Assembly (NCBI GenBank): GCA_031216445.1 | Contig: CM062213.1 | Location: forward strand, 14,447,501 to 14,511,500 | DNA length: 64,000 bases | DNA from: Lateolabrax maculatus | Lineage: Eukaryota; Chordata; Actinopteri; Acropomatiformes; Lateolabracidae | Direction: 5' to 3' | In this document: piece after piece, positions 1 through 12,300 of the stretch | Layout of the letters: every line of letters begins with the position of its first letter | Numbering within the stretch: the stretch's first letter is position 1 | Position numbers and translations under genes: made by a program | The notes under the pieces: generated by a model | Told to the model about the DNA's origin: nothing | The model's database searches: none | The model's input: the letters and a program-made list of their open reading frames with translations, nothing else

Positions 1-780
1 CCCTGATTGCTCACGGTGGTATCAGATTATTGACCTGAAGCTCGTACAAAGTGATGAAGAAAGACGCCCACGGATCTAGTGAACAACTAGACTCACTGTC
101 GGCAGTGACAATCTGAGTCCCGCACAACAAACTGATAAGTTCTCTTTCCAAGTGACTTTATTATATAATAAAACAACAGTAGGCCCGTTCACGTCAACGT
201 CCACAGAGCAACACAGCAAACCTCAGAGAGAAATCAGTGTCGGCCCCTGAGCTTGTGTCCACATTATTGCTGAGTCACAACCAAGATTTCCCAGTCACTT
301 CAAAAACACAGAACTGCCCGAACGTTGTGCAATATCTGCAAATCCCTCACATGACACAGACATGGAGAGACGAAGGTACAGAGCACACACAAAGGCTTGT
401 TCATTCACACAAACCTGCCCCTCCAATTGGAGTCACCTATGCCAATTGCTGGGCACTGTCAGCCCAGAGGGAGTGGGCCACGAACACCCTGGTACTCACC
501 TGAGAAGTTGTGACCACTCTGATGGTAGAAGTCTCTGCCTGGTGTTTGCATGTCAAACTCACGCGTACACTGTGGCCCGCAGACACACTATGGGCCAACA
601 CCTGATTGTGTGCCAGTTGTCAGTCCTGTGACCGCACCCCCCACCCTCACACACCCCCACCCCCCCCACCCCACCCCACCCCATCTGTACGCCACTGGCC
701 GCCTGTCACACTGCGAAGAAGTGTCCACCTTAACAACATGTAACATCCGGCAGTGTCAGTGCTCCGTAAACTTGATCAGG
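1..780. other. Non-coding sequence, nothing recognised
   Basis: Short overlapping frames only, none resembling a known family. Contains an AT palindrome around 158-172 with AATAAA on both strands and a C-rich tract at about 649-681. Confidence 0.5.
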
Positions 781-819
781 ACGGGTGAACTCTCGACGTG
801 CTCGTCTCAACTCCGCAAG

Positions 820-916
820 AACAACAAAACCACCTTTAAAAAAAAAAAAAAAAAAAAAAAAGTACACACTTTCTTTCTTTTTTTTTTTTTTTTTAAGGTG
901 GTTTTCAAGCGCGTTC
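820..916. repeat. A/T-rich inverted repeat (hairpin)
   Basis: The arms AAAACCACCTTT followed by about 21 A, and about 16 T followed by AAGGTGGTTTTC, are nearly exact reverse complements. A loop of about 18 bases separates them. It sits at the edge of the CpG-rich region. Confidence 0.75.
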
Positions 917-1290
917 GTCAGCCAACCAGGAGCCTTCAGCACTCGGCGGCGCGGCGAGCTGCAAAGCCGGGCGGAAGGTGACTGACCTGGCCGGCGTTTC
1001 GAGCCCCGCTCGCTCCTCCTCTCGCAGCCGTGGTCGTGCTCCTCTCCGGAGCCCACGGGACGCGTCAGCCTCTGGCGGCGGGTGGTGGTGGGTGGGTGGT
1101 CGGGGTCGTGTCGTCGTGTCCACGGCCGGAGCTCGTCGGCGTCAGAGTGGTCGGGCCCGTGAGCTGCGGAGGTTTCTGGTCATGCTGCTGCGGTCGGTGT
1201 CTGCCCTGCCTGCCTCTCGCTCTCTCCTCCTCCTCCTCCTCCTCTCTCCACACACACACACACACACACACACACAGCCGGGATCCTGAG
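900..1290. promoter_or_regulatory. CpG-rich, promoter-like region
   Basis: Strongly GC-rich with many CpG dinucleotides (for example gcggcgcggcg and gtcgtcgtgtc), unlike the AT-rich surroundings. It ends in (TCC)n and (AC)n tracts at 1219-1277. It lies beyond the 3' end of syn2. In mammals PPARG lies downstream of SYN2 on the same strand, so this could be the 5' region of a minus-strand neighbour, but no coding exon is seen. Confidence 0.5.
1219..1277 (+). repeat. (TCC)n and (AC)n microsatellites
   Basis: TCC triplets are followed by an AC run at the end of the CpG-rich region. Confidence 0.9.
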
Positions 1291-1780
1291 GACACACGCA
1301 GAGGCATCAGATTACCCCAGAGCTGTGCAGGCTTTACTTCGTTTTAACTCTCTTTTTTTTTTCTTATTCTTTTTTTTTGTTTTGTTTTCTGGGGGGGGGG
1401 GGTCGTTTCTTAGTCATTTGAGCTGCGAGAGACAGGTCATTTCAAAACAGGATTTACCGCCATCACATCTTTGTTGTTGTCGGGCTGTTTGCGTATAGAC
1501 GAACACTGCATTTTTTTTAATTTGAATTGATTAATGGGAATAGTTGGACATCGTTTGCGTCGTGTCCGAGGATTAATTAATTAGCCAAAGTGAGGCGCAA
1601 AGACAGGAACCAGGGGGGAAAGAACTAGTGCAGTCTGCCTCCGTCCAAAGGTCCCGACATCCACCTACCCGCGCACCCACAGCTCACAAAGTAACACATT
1701 ACATCTCCTCCGTGTCACCCGCGCAAACGCAACAAAAGTTAAGTTGCGGTTTTTAAAAAAGCTGTTCTTTGAGAGGGGCA

Positions 1781-1793
1781 GTTGCTAGGCAAC
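1781..1793. promoter_or_regulatory. RFX X-box palindrome
   Basis: GTTGCTAGGCAAC is an inverted repeat (GTTGC-TAG-GCAAC) fitting the X-box bound by RFX factors. It lies about 500 bp from the CpG-rich region, in moderately GC-rich sequence. Confidence 0.55.
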
Positions 1794-4738
1794 CGACGGA
1801 GCCTAGCAATGCTGCCCGGAGTGAAAATGGTGAACCGTCGTTTCTGTACGGGTTAAAAAAGGAAAAGAAAAAAAAAAAAACGAGACATGCCGTGTTCACT
1901 GGCGAGCTTTAGATCTTTCACATCTCGTCCGATGTTGTCGGACAGAGCCAGGCTCGCTGTCTCCCTCGGTCTGCGGTTCCGCGCTGAAGGACAGGCCCAG
2001 AGAGAGAGAGGTACTGACCACCTCGGCCCCACTCCCCGCGAAGAAAAAGCAAAAAACGAAATGTCAAACTATTCCTTTAAGACGTGCTTATCTGTCAGGT
2101 ATCTAAGTACGTGTGCTGCCTGATGTGTCAGCTGGCTGACAGTAAGGTTCACCCCCTTCTTAGTCAATTAGTGGACTAATGATGACTAATAGAGTTATTA
2201 CAGTCACATCTCTGGTATCACAGTCACCTTGACACTGGTGTTGGGCTCATAAGGCATGCCTGAATTTACAGTAATAGTGGAGAGACAATTCCTTTATATG
2301 ACATATTTTCCAAGTAAATCAGCCCAATTCAGTCTTCAAGGAAATCCCACTTTATCAGGTGCAAAAAAAAAAAGATGCACAATAAATAGTTATTTGCCTA
2401 TGTGCTGCTTCTCTAGATGCTCTCTATAGCATCAGTAAGTTTGAGGACCTTAACCTAACCCCAGCCTAAACCTCACTCTATTTTTAACCCACTGAGGCTG
2501 TGTATTTTGTCTGTTGGCTGACAGCAGCCGCTGTTCTTCACACTGGTTTTTAACGCGCTTGTCTTGAAATCGCATTGTTTTTTCTCAAGGTATTTTTCAA
2601 GTGAGTTTAATTTAAGTTCTTTATTTGGCATATGCACAACAGTTACAGTGAAGCAGTCACTGGCAGTGAATTCATGTTCTCGGGCTCCCTTCAGTAATGC
2701 TCGTACAAAATGCTCAAAAGAAAATCACACAAGTCAAATGAGAAATGAGAGAAATAGAATCTTAAGACACAGATGCTTGAAACAGGGCCACAGCAAAAGA
2801 CATAAAAACTAAATAAATATGTGTCATGACTGTTTTAATGCAATAATATCGTTCACATGAGATTAAAAAATGTTATTCATAAAACGGCAAATTAAACATT
2901 CAACCTTCTCATGTCATTTGAGATGTAGATATCCTCAAATGTCCACTTAAATGTGAAACTACAAATATGTTCAGACTGAAGAGTGGCTTAAGATGTACCC
3001 AGCTGGCTAAGTGTTCCCTCACAAGCTGACAGATTCTGGTTAGATTTTGGTTTTAAACATCCGGTAGTACACAGAGACATGCAACAGGCAACAGAAAAGC
3101 CTGGTGAAGAAACATTTCCATTACCAAAAAGTTCAGTCCGTGAAGAAACAAATGTTCCTGTTTTTTTGTCTGCCGCTTGACCAGACTCTGACCTTCTCCT
3201 CCTCCTAAGTGGTTCTGCATGGTGGCTGGGTATAGGTGAAAGTACTTCATTATTACTATTCAGTTGAACTTTTGAATGTCATAATTTACATTGATGGTAT
3301 TGCAGGGATTGATTTTTTAAGAAGAACAGGCCATAATATTTAATTTGCTCTGTCATTAAATGTCATGCAGGTTAATGCTCTTATTATGTTCTCTGGTCTG
3401 CTGTTGGGAGTGAATGTGTCATTCGAATCGCAACAAAGAGAAATGTATTTATTGATTCTGGACAGGAACACAGACTCAGACTTTTGAACTTCAGCAATTT
3501 CTTAAGGAACTTACAGCTTCAATTAGTTACGTAAAAATATCCTATGAGGCACAGTGATAGTGATGTTTCTCAAAAATCAAGGTAAAGTTTAGCTCCTGTG
3601 TGAAGTTTTTCAGCCTGTTTTTACAGCATTAAAAAACAAAAGACAGGAAACCCTGCTGCCCACGGTTCAGAAAGTTACCACAGTCTTTGCGTGATCACAG
3701 TGTTAGAAGCAAAATGTAGCCTAGGAAATTCAATTATGCTACTTTTACTGCAACAGTCATAACTTGATACTGTAAACTAAGACAGCTGGCACACTTTGCT
3801 TATTTACAGACCTACAAACACACACGCACACACACATTTTCTTGCTCTCTCACATATCAATCCTCCCCACGCAGAACTTCTTTGTGCTGAACTAAAAAAA
3901 TGACACCCTTGAGAGTTTTGCTGCCACAAACAAAACGAAGCAATATTTTCTGATTGTTTATACAGTTGCGTCCCAGGGGACTGGAGCTCTGGTATCTGAA
4001 AATCTTCATCATCAAAGTGCTTGTTTGGTTTTACAAGACTCTCCTACACTGTCAAGACACTGTAATTATTATAAAGTGGAACTGACATGTCATTTTTCAG
4101 GCCTAGGAAGGGAGCAAGCTGTTCAAAATTGATCTCTTGAAATCTGCATCGGCCAAAATGGCTCAGTTTTTCGAGCCATCCTCAAACATATTGGGATATA
4201 GAAAAACTCAATCTGGATGATATAATGTTTAACCAATGTAGTAATGAAGGGTCTTTCCTCCTGACGTCTATACTCCCTCGCTCTCAGTCTGACTCCAACA
4301 GGTTGGGATGAGCACCAAGACAAACAGGGTTTGGCTAGTATAGGCTTGTTTGGTGCATTAGCCGCCCACGTCCATGTCCCTATGAGCAATGTGGCGGAGA
4401 TGTTCCCACAGATCTCCACTGACTGGTTGTCCCATGGACCAAGAACCAAGAGAAGAGCGTTTCCTCTGTCTGTGTTTTAGATCGATGTGTACAAAGAGTT
4501 TGTGTGACAGGATCTGTATATGTGTTTCACATCTTCTCTAATGGTAGGCTTTGTTTGAGGAATTGTTCTATTCAGCGGATTTAGAATTAGAAGAATACTG
4601 GATGTTATAAAATCTTTTAAACCTTTAAATTTGGTATGAATTTAAAATACTTTAAAACACAGGTTTGCATAGACTATTTGCCTACTAATGCAATAAAAGA
4701 AAGTCCTGTTTCACATGTAAATGGTGTGCTTTATTAGA

Positions 4739-4935
4739 CTGGCATCACATTTTAGTCTAAAACCTCTCGTTCATTTTTGATTTACAAGGGCTGTTTTCAA
4801 TGGTGGTAGACAACCTATCAGAGCGAGGAAATGCTGTCCTGTTGTACGGCACGTCTTGTCAGAAGTCATTAAATATATATTTTTTATCAACAAGTTGAAG
4901 TGCAGTTGTTTCTTTTTCTTTTAGAGAAAATTACC
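4739..4935 (+). repeat. Dispersed repeat, family B, copy 1
   Basis: Shares with two other places in the window the order ctGGCATC, AACCTCTCgTTCATTTT, AAGGG, GCTGTC, then TTTTTATCAACAAG and AAGTGCAGTTGTTT. It is diverged and non-coding. Confidence 0.65.
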
Positions 4936-5232
4936 ATCCAATCCGTTTAATACTGATGCTATAGCCGATTCAACCGAACCATCTTGGTTGTTTACGAAGA
5001 TGCCTCAATGGCTCTCCTCTCTGTCACCGTATTAAACCCACTCCATATTAGGTAAACGGTTGTGATTGGCTCGCCACTTTCCAATTCTGGTAGAGATCAG
5101 TTTGAATGGGAGAGGGGCCAGACGTATCTGCCAGAGCAAATAAAACATGAGCTGGCAGCTTTGTTTGGTTCCCAGGCAAGTGGTTTATGTTAAGGATATA
5201 AAACCAGCACATGTTGAAAGGGCTCTCTCCCT

Positions 5233-5405
5233 AGCCTGGCATCGCAAGACTAATTATGCAACCTCTCATGTCATTTTCAATACCAAGGGTGAGGAAACGC
5301 TGTCTGTCGTACTGTACGTCCTGTCGGAAGTATGGTAAAGAGATATTTCTTATCAACATAAAGCTTAAGTGCAGTTGTTTGTTCTTCTTTTAGAGAAAGT
5401 GTACC
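5233..5405 (+). repeat. Dispersed repeat, family B, copy 2
   Basis: Same block order as at 4739 (CCTGGCATCG, ACCTCTCaTGTCATTTTCAA, CTGTC, GTCGGAAGTATG, TTCTTATCAACA, TTAAGTGCAGTTGTTTG, TTTTAGAGAAA), in the same orientation about 490 bp on. Confidence 0.7.
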
Positions 5406-5617
5406 GCCGTTATAGCAGAAGTGTGACATCAAAGGTAGGACATGAAATAATTTGATAAGAAAAAAGGCAGAGAAAAAACCACATAGGCACCAGGAGAAAA
5501 TTCCTGTGATGCAGAGCCATAACAATTATTCAAATGCTTTTCAACAAACACAAAACACATTGAAACACAATCTTTGCAGATGAGAAATATACTCATATAC
5601 ACTTCCACGTGTATATA

Positions 5618-5631
5618 GTGCCATCTGCTGG
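5618..5631 (-). promoter_or_regulatory. CTCF-like motif (minus orientation)
   Basis: On the minus strand CCAGCAGATGGCAC fits the CTCF core CCASYAGRKGGCRS at all 14 positions. Binding is not shown by sequence alone. Confidence 0.45.
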
Positions 5632-5779
5632 CTCAGCACAGGTAGTTCAACACACCGCTCCGTCATGAGAGACTACAAGACTGTACCTTAGGAGTTATTC
5701 TTGTAAGTTTTGCTGTGGTGGGCTTTGTAAGATATAAAGTACTCTCCATCTTCCCTTCTATAATATTAATGAAATACAC

Positions 5780-5786
5780 TTATATA

Positions 5787-5834
<48 letters not shown>
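5780..5834 (+). repeat. (TA)n microsatellite
   Basis: About 45 bp of TA with a short TG lead-in. Confidence 0.95.
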
Positions 5835-5835
<1 letters not shown>

Positions 5836-7530
5836 TGAGTAAGTTAAAACTGTGACAACAACATGGCAGCAAAATGAGAGTACAATAATCACAAATGTTC
5901 TAAGGTTCAAGGTCTTGTTCAGGCATCATCCACCTGCACTGGTGATGTGTCGTTGAGCAAGAACACAGAACAAACAGAGCTGTCATTGATCTTATACTGT
6001 GAACTCTCAATAAAGAGTTTACAGCATTACATTATACCTTTTTTTTTTTTGTCAAATAAAAGGTCTGACTACTTAATTTGGAACACAGTTAATGTTTTTC
6101 ATCCAGGTGTTAAACCAGGTTTGTCCTTCAAAACTGCAGTGGGAAATTGTGCTGAAACAGTCCTCACTTGCAGTAGTTTGCAGTTTGTAACACGATTAGG
6201 ACTGATGGTTACCTGCTGTCAATACAATTTAAGTGAATTAGAACATTATTTTAGATATACTGAATATTTCTATGTATTTGAGAGACCATGTCGCAGTTGG
6301 TTGAATTATGCCATATTTATATTAATCCCACTGATAAACCAATTATTTGACTTGAGCGTTTCAACTCATGTATATCACATAATTGTCTGCAATAAAAAAA
6401 AAGGCTAATGTTCTAAATACTGGAGCAAAAAACCCAGAGACAGAAGCTGTGCACCAATTTAAAACCTTTGATACATAACATCAGTGATTTCAGTGTGGTT
6501 TTCCACGATAAACATTAGCAGAACTGCCTTTTTGTCAGATTAGGAAAAAGACAAAGTACTACAATTTACCTAATGGGCAAATACTGAGCGACTGATGGAG
6601 CCCTTGAAACCTGATGTTTTTTATCACTGAGCAGCAGTTTGGTGTAACACTTAAATCAAGGCAGTCTCTGTGATATGAAAGGTCTTGTAAGCCTCACTGA
6701 AATTCATGAAAGCACTTAATTGCCCAGCTGCAAAAAACATATCAGACATTTCTGAGATAGAAGAGATACTCCTCCTGACCCCTTCATGACACGTCGTATT
6801 ACTTTTTAGTAGTTCCTATAGGAGGTCTCTTGTCTCTAAATTTCACATAACAGGCTTAACGTGCTAGTTTTTTTTCATCAGTAGCAGCTACATGTATTTG
6901 CTATATAAATGAATGAATACCCCATATTTAGTACTGCACTTCAATTGGGGCACTTGGGATTGAAAGATTCAAAAAAGAATGGTCAAAAACAAGATATTCT
7001 GACTTTTTGTCCATAGAATAAAACACTGAAGCTTACATTTCCCATAATGCAACTCACCGGCATCTTTTCATTAGACTTTCCCTGCGTGGTAAAGGTAAGC
7101 GCCCATATATTTCCTCAAGCCTTACCTTGTTGACATAATCAGGGTTATTTGTGACAAGCTCCCCCAGAGCCACAGAAGACTATACAACTGCTTTCACAGA
7201 CTGAGTAATACCCCTAACGATGAATAACTTAATCTTCTTGTGAGAAATCGATGCGGTGCCTCTTCAAAGAAAATGTTGTCCCTCAAACAAAAGGCCCAGT
7301 CTTACTTAGTGAATCATTGGAATGATGGAACCACATCTTTATTAACTTTTATCTGTACAGAAAAAAAAACAAAAAAACATCAGTCACCAGATCATGCAAA
7401 GCAGTATTGCGTTACATATAAAAACACAATACGAAACAAACAATATATACTGACTATAAATATGGAGCCTCAAAAAATAAATAAATCAATCAATATATTA
7501 CAAAAAATAAACTCCTGAGATGACACATAC

Positions 7531-7576
7531 ATACGTACATACATACACACACACATACATACATACATACATACAA
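7531..7576 (+). repeat. (ACAT)n microsatellite
   Basis: Tetranucleotide run interrupted by an AC stretch. Confidence 0.9.
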
Positions 7577-8240
7577 ATAGGCCTACAATATGTTATAATT
7601 TACTTGCAACATAGTACTGGAAATGGATAAGCATTTTAGGTTGCCTTAACTTCAGTCCCACAATACAAACAGGATTAATCAGAAAAACCAACAGTTTAAT
7701 ATGGCATATTAATCTGAAACCCAGCTTCTGACTGCGGCAAAAAGCAACCTGGAAAGTCGCCACTGAAAGGAACCTTAAAGGGAATGTAAGAATAAGGTAT
7801 TTAACAGATACACAGGTCCTGTATGTATGATCATATTTATACTTATAATAGGTGACAGCGCTCAACAGTCATGTCGAGGTGTTATTGCACTACTGTCTCA
7901 ACGTCTTTTCATGAGAATAATCAACAAATTACAATACTGTTGATAGATCTACACAGAGGTGAAACAAGAGATCACCAGTCACAGTTACAGACATGAGTCT
8001 TTTTACTCTGCGAAATGCATTCATTTATTTTTTAGGATTGATTAATTCAGTCTGGTGCACAAGTGCACTAATCTCAATGCTCCCAAAGCTACAACAACTG
8101 CAGTCGATCTTGCCTTCAGTAGTTCACTCATTCAAACACTTGAAGTAAATGAAGAAATTTCGAGTTGTAATCGACCCAGGTCTGCACAGCTAACAAACAT
8201 AGCTGTGAATAGAAAACATGTTCACAATAAGGCTACAACA

Positions 8241-8242
8241 TC

Positions 8243-8290
<48 letters not shown>
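8241..8290 (+). repeat. (GA)n microsatellite
   Basis: About 50 bp of pure GA in the presumed syn2 3' UTR region. Confidence 0.95.
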
Positions 8291-8294
<4 letters not shown>

Positions 8295-9170
8295 CAACAG
8301 AGGGAAAACTCAACACTGATAGAGCTCCCTTCTGCTCCAAAAGTCACAAAGAACCACTTGGAGGAGCCATGCATAACAATTCAACACAGATGAACATACA
8401 CATATTTCCAACTCCCTCACACGACAATGAACTTCAAGGCTTGTAGACAAAAAGGGGGCAACAAAGACGAGCCCAGTAGTCAGTAGCCAAGGACCAGAGA
8501 CACGACGGCTGTGATTTACACAGGAACAAATCATTTAAGTAGTTTTTTTTTTTTTTTTTTTACTCACTTACTTTCACTTACTGACCAAAACTGATTTACT
8601 GTGGGGAAAACCATCAAATGTCAAATATCATATTTTTTAAAAATGTGTATGAATCTAGCCACAGAATGAAAGAGTTATGTCACTGACAAAAGCTAATTGA
8701 AAAGTGCTACTGGATTTTTTTTCTATTTTTGGCTTATCTCCCTTTATAGTTATATATGTTTATATTTATATACTGTATATATATAAATATATATACTGTA
8801 TGTACATTCCATCTGTAGTCTTGAATATATTATACTTTTCATAAAGTGTTCCTTAGAGTGTGCTCTGGGAAAAATAAACATTTTGTTATTCTATTCTATT
8901 CTAGTCTATATCAATGACGTAACTCCTTCAGTCCAATTACTCTGGCATAGCATCATTCACTGAATATCCTACCCAGCAGGCCTCACTGTTACTCACACAG
9001 AGAAGCTGAAAAGGGGGGAGAATAGGGACTGAGACGGAGGGAACACAGTACAGTTCACACACAAAGTTTAATCTCAGACTGGTTCACATTTAATGTCAGT
9101 CAAGTCATAACTGCCCAAAAGTAAAAGGTGGGCCCGAATCAATAAAGGGCTGACTACGGTTTGGCTGTGT

Positions 9171-9324
9171 CTAGTCAGAAAAAAGGCTGGCGAAGGACTT
9201 TCGGAGGTTGCGAATGGTCTCGGCCTTCACCTCATCTTGGCCGTCACCTCCGGAGCTCGAGACCCCGCGGAAGAAAGAGGAGTCACTGAAGGCGTTGAAG
9301 GCATTGGTCAGGGACTGGGACTTA
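9171..9324 (-). CDS. syn2: syn2 exon 13 (C-terminal domain E)
   Basis: 154 nt including the TAG stop at 9173-9171; acceptor ccttcccag|T. The T completes Asn, followed by KSQSLTNAFNAFSDSSFFRG, a Ser/Gly stretch, and DEVKAETIRNLRKSFASLFSD. Domain E is the C-terminal signature of the 'a' isoforms and helps hold the distal vesicle pool. The SDSSFFR segment matches SYN2 (SESSFFR) rather than SYN1 or SYN3. An AAGG/GA-rich stretch follows on the intron side. Confidence 0.96.
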
Positions 9325-12300
9325 CTGGGAAGGGAAGAGGAGGAAAAAGAGGGGGAGGAGAACAAGGGTGCGCAGAGAGAGGGAAGGAAGGAAGGAAGGA
9401 TGGGATGCAGGGAGGAATGAAGTAAGGAGAATAGGGTTATGTGAATGTTAATAGAGTAAGTTAGAGGGAAAAGTAAGGAAGGAAGACAAACAGGGAAATG
9501 TGTAAGAGGGCTAAAATGTCACATACACAATATTTGTACAACGATCTGTGAAAAACTTTCCAAAATGTTGACACTGTACTTTAATCCCCCATTTATTATT
9601 CATTATAATGTAGTTATAAGCAGATAGAAGGACATTTTAAGTGTGTACAGTATTTTGTCAAAAATGATAACTTCCTATGAAGACATATTATATATATTAA
9701 ATCTGTGTTATATTATATTGTAATTTTCTATCTGTTTATATACCAACATCCAGTTATGGATGCTTCAGGAGTTGTTTACAAATACAACTATAAACACTTA
9801 AAAATACCTTATATCTTATATCCATATAAAAACTACTTTATAGTGTGTAATAAACCATGTATTCAATGTTTATACACTGCTTATAAATACTAAATAGGGA
9901 GGGTTAAAATAAAGTGATATCCAAATGGATAATAATTTCAGCAGGTTACTAATTGGACTAACACACTAAAAGACCCTTTTAAAACAGAAATGCTATTGAT
10001 GGATGCTGTGAATGGTTGGATTCAATTGCATATATTATCTTTCTCCAGAAGAATGGATTGTAATATTTAATACTGTATCCCAAACTCAAAGTACGGTCCA
10101 TTGAAATGCATGTCTTTGCATTATCAACAGTGCGTTGATAATAGGGCTCTTACTTCAGCAGAGGATGGGTCTTTTGCTGGGATCCTGGCTGTTCGTCCAC
10201 AGGGTCCTGGGCCTCAGTGGGTGCCTCGGCTGCTTCAGCTGTGACAGGTTCAGGGTTTGAGGAAGGAGAGACTGGCTTGGACTGGGGCTGAGCCTTAGCT
10301 GGAGACTGGACATTGGGCGGGGACTGGCTGGCTCTGGCTGGGGACGGGACCTGTGTTGGGGCAGGGGCTGAGGCAGTATCTGCTGCCTGAGTGGGTGCTG
10401 GGGCTTGGGCGGTGGGCTGGGCTTTAGGTAAAGCTTTGGGAGGAGGTGGGGTTTGCGGCTTTGGCTGGAGCTGCGGCTTTGAATTCCTGCGTACAGGAGG
10501 GATGGGCTTTGCAGGCGGTGTGGGTTTGGGGGGCAACTCTTTTGGTTTGCCAGGAGCTGGGGATGGGGAGCCCTGAGGCTGGGGCTTGGGCTGCTCTGTG
10601 GTAGGAACTGAGGCTGGGACTGGGGCTGAGGCGAGAGCTGGAGCTGGAGCTGGAGCTGGGGCCGGGGCTGGAGCTGCCGCTTTTGTTGGGGGAGAGCCTG
10701 GAGCTGCTTCGGCTGCTGCTGCCGCTGCTTTAGCTGGGGAGGATGGCGAAGCTTTGGCTGGGGCTGGGGTGGAAGAAGAACCTGGGGATGACTTTGCCAA
10801 GGATGGGGCTCTCGTCATTGGGGGAGGCCTTGGCACTGGAGGCTTTGTGACTGAAGCAGCCCTCTGGACTGGGCTTGACTTCTGAGCCTGAACTGGATTC
10901 TGAGCTGGACCTGGACCAGGTTTCTGGGCCTGGCTGGGCTTTGGTACTGGTTCAGATGCTCTCTTAGTGGACTCTGACGATGTCTCTACAGTCTGTGATT
11001 TCACTGGTGCACCTAAAAGTTTAAGATTAGATAGTTGTTTTAGATTATAGTTGCAAGATATATAACACATAAAAGCAAGAAAAGCAAAAAAGCAAAAGTA
11101 GATGTGAAATAAATAAATAAACATAATCATTTCTCAGACTTGACACCTGTTGTAATAAGCAGCAGTAAGAAAACCAGGCGCCTGTAACACTCAAAGACCA
11201 AAGCAGAACATGATACAAATAATGAGCTTGAGGTTAGACATGCCCATTCATGTAATGACCTAATCAACTCATCTGTCATTTACAGACTGGGGCAAAGCAG
11301 GCTCTGAATGTTTGGACTGAAATGACCAGCAGGGGGCGGCAGATCAACGGCTAGGAGAAAGTGTGGTGACTAACCAGTGATGCAGAGTGTTAGTTGCTTT
11401 TAAAAATCTCATGTGACTAAGGGGAGGATACAAGTGTGGTGATAAAAAGACACAGTGAGAGGAAAACAAAAGAGAGAAAATGAAGGAAATTACACAACAA
11501 AGGGAGAGATGATACAACCAAGAAAGAATACTGGCATCAAACAATTGAGTTACTCAAACATGAGCAGCAAAGCAACCTATCATGCGGCACAAAACAAACA
11601 AGAGATTACACATGCTAAGAAGGAAGGGAGTGGACAGGGATGAGTTTCCAAAGGCTGATAATTCACTTTCCAAGATGCATGATTATAGTTGGGTATGTAA
11701 AGTACATGTTAAAGCCTCTAAAGGTTTCTTTGAAGACAGCTTGGAAAGTGTATTCATTTATGTTTACTGTATACATTTAGATTTAGAGTTTATAGATTTT
11801 AATGACATTATATACATGATCACATGGGACCACTACAAAACCTTCATGAAAATTCATCCCAGACATTCTCATGGAGTCATTACCGTAAGGCAGCTAAATT
11901 GCTATAAGTCTTACGTTTTTATCAGGGTTTGTCATAAAGCATCCCAATGGTTGCTTGGGACTCACGGCGCATAAAAACCAAAGAAAATACTGTTTGTACA
12001 AACACAATTTGTAAAGGGTAACACAAAAAGAATTTGCTTGGACACAAACCCTGAATTTGCTTAAATATATGTCAAAGTGATACAGTATATTTGTTGACTG
12101 CTATCTGATTGGGTGAACCTGCAGTTCAACAAACTGTTAAAACCTTTGACCTGTGTTTGCACTAAACTAAATCTCTTTCTATCAATCAGGAAAGAGTAAG
12201 ACAACTAATATTTGTAGCCAGATGGTATATGAAGTTCAAATATCAGTAATTTCATGGTCTGCATCCAAGCAAATCAGGAGTGATCATGCAGAGAAAGAAA

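Larger units (their letters stand above)
1850..7337. other. Non-coding sequence with dispersed repeats
   Basis: No exon recognised on either strand. It holds repeat copies at 4739-5405, a (TA)n tract at about 5780-5834, and scattered short microsatellites. A short fragment of the foldback repeat family appears at about 2055-2085. Confidence 0.5.
7338..9170 (-). other. Probable syn2 3' UTR region with candidate poly(A) signals
   Basis: Non-coding sequence downstream of the syn2 stop. On the minus strand, ATTAAA occurs at 9094-9089 and 9072-9067, AATAAA at 8029-8024, and AATAAA at 7343-7338. Which is used cannot be told from sequence. The stretch also contains a (GA)n tract at 8241-8290, a T20 run at about 8541-8560 and an AT-rich palindromic patch at about 8750-8805. 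The extent of the 3' UTR is an inference. Confidence 0.35.

Noticed and set aside
5947..6408. 153-codon open frame on the plus strand
   Set aside because: AT-rich, no recognisable motif or family, no splice or promoter context.
10391..10885. Gly/Ala-rich open frames on the plus strand
   Set aside because: They are antisense shadows of the proline/alanine-rich syn2 exon 12.
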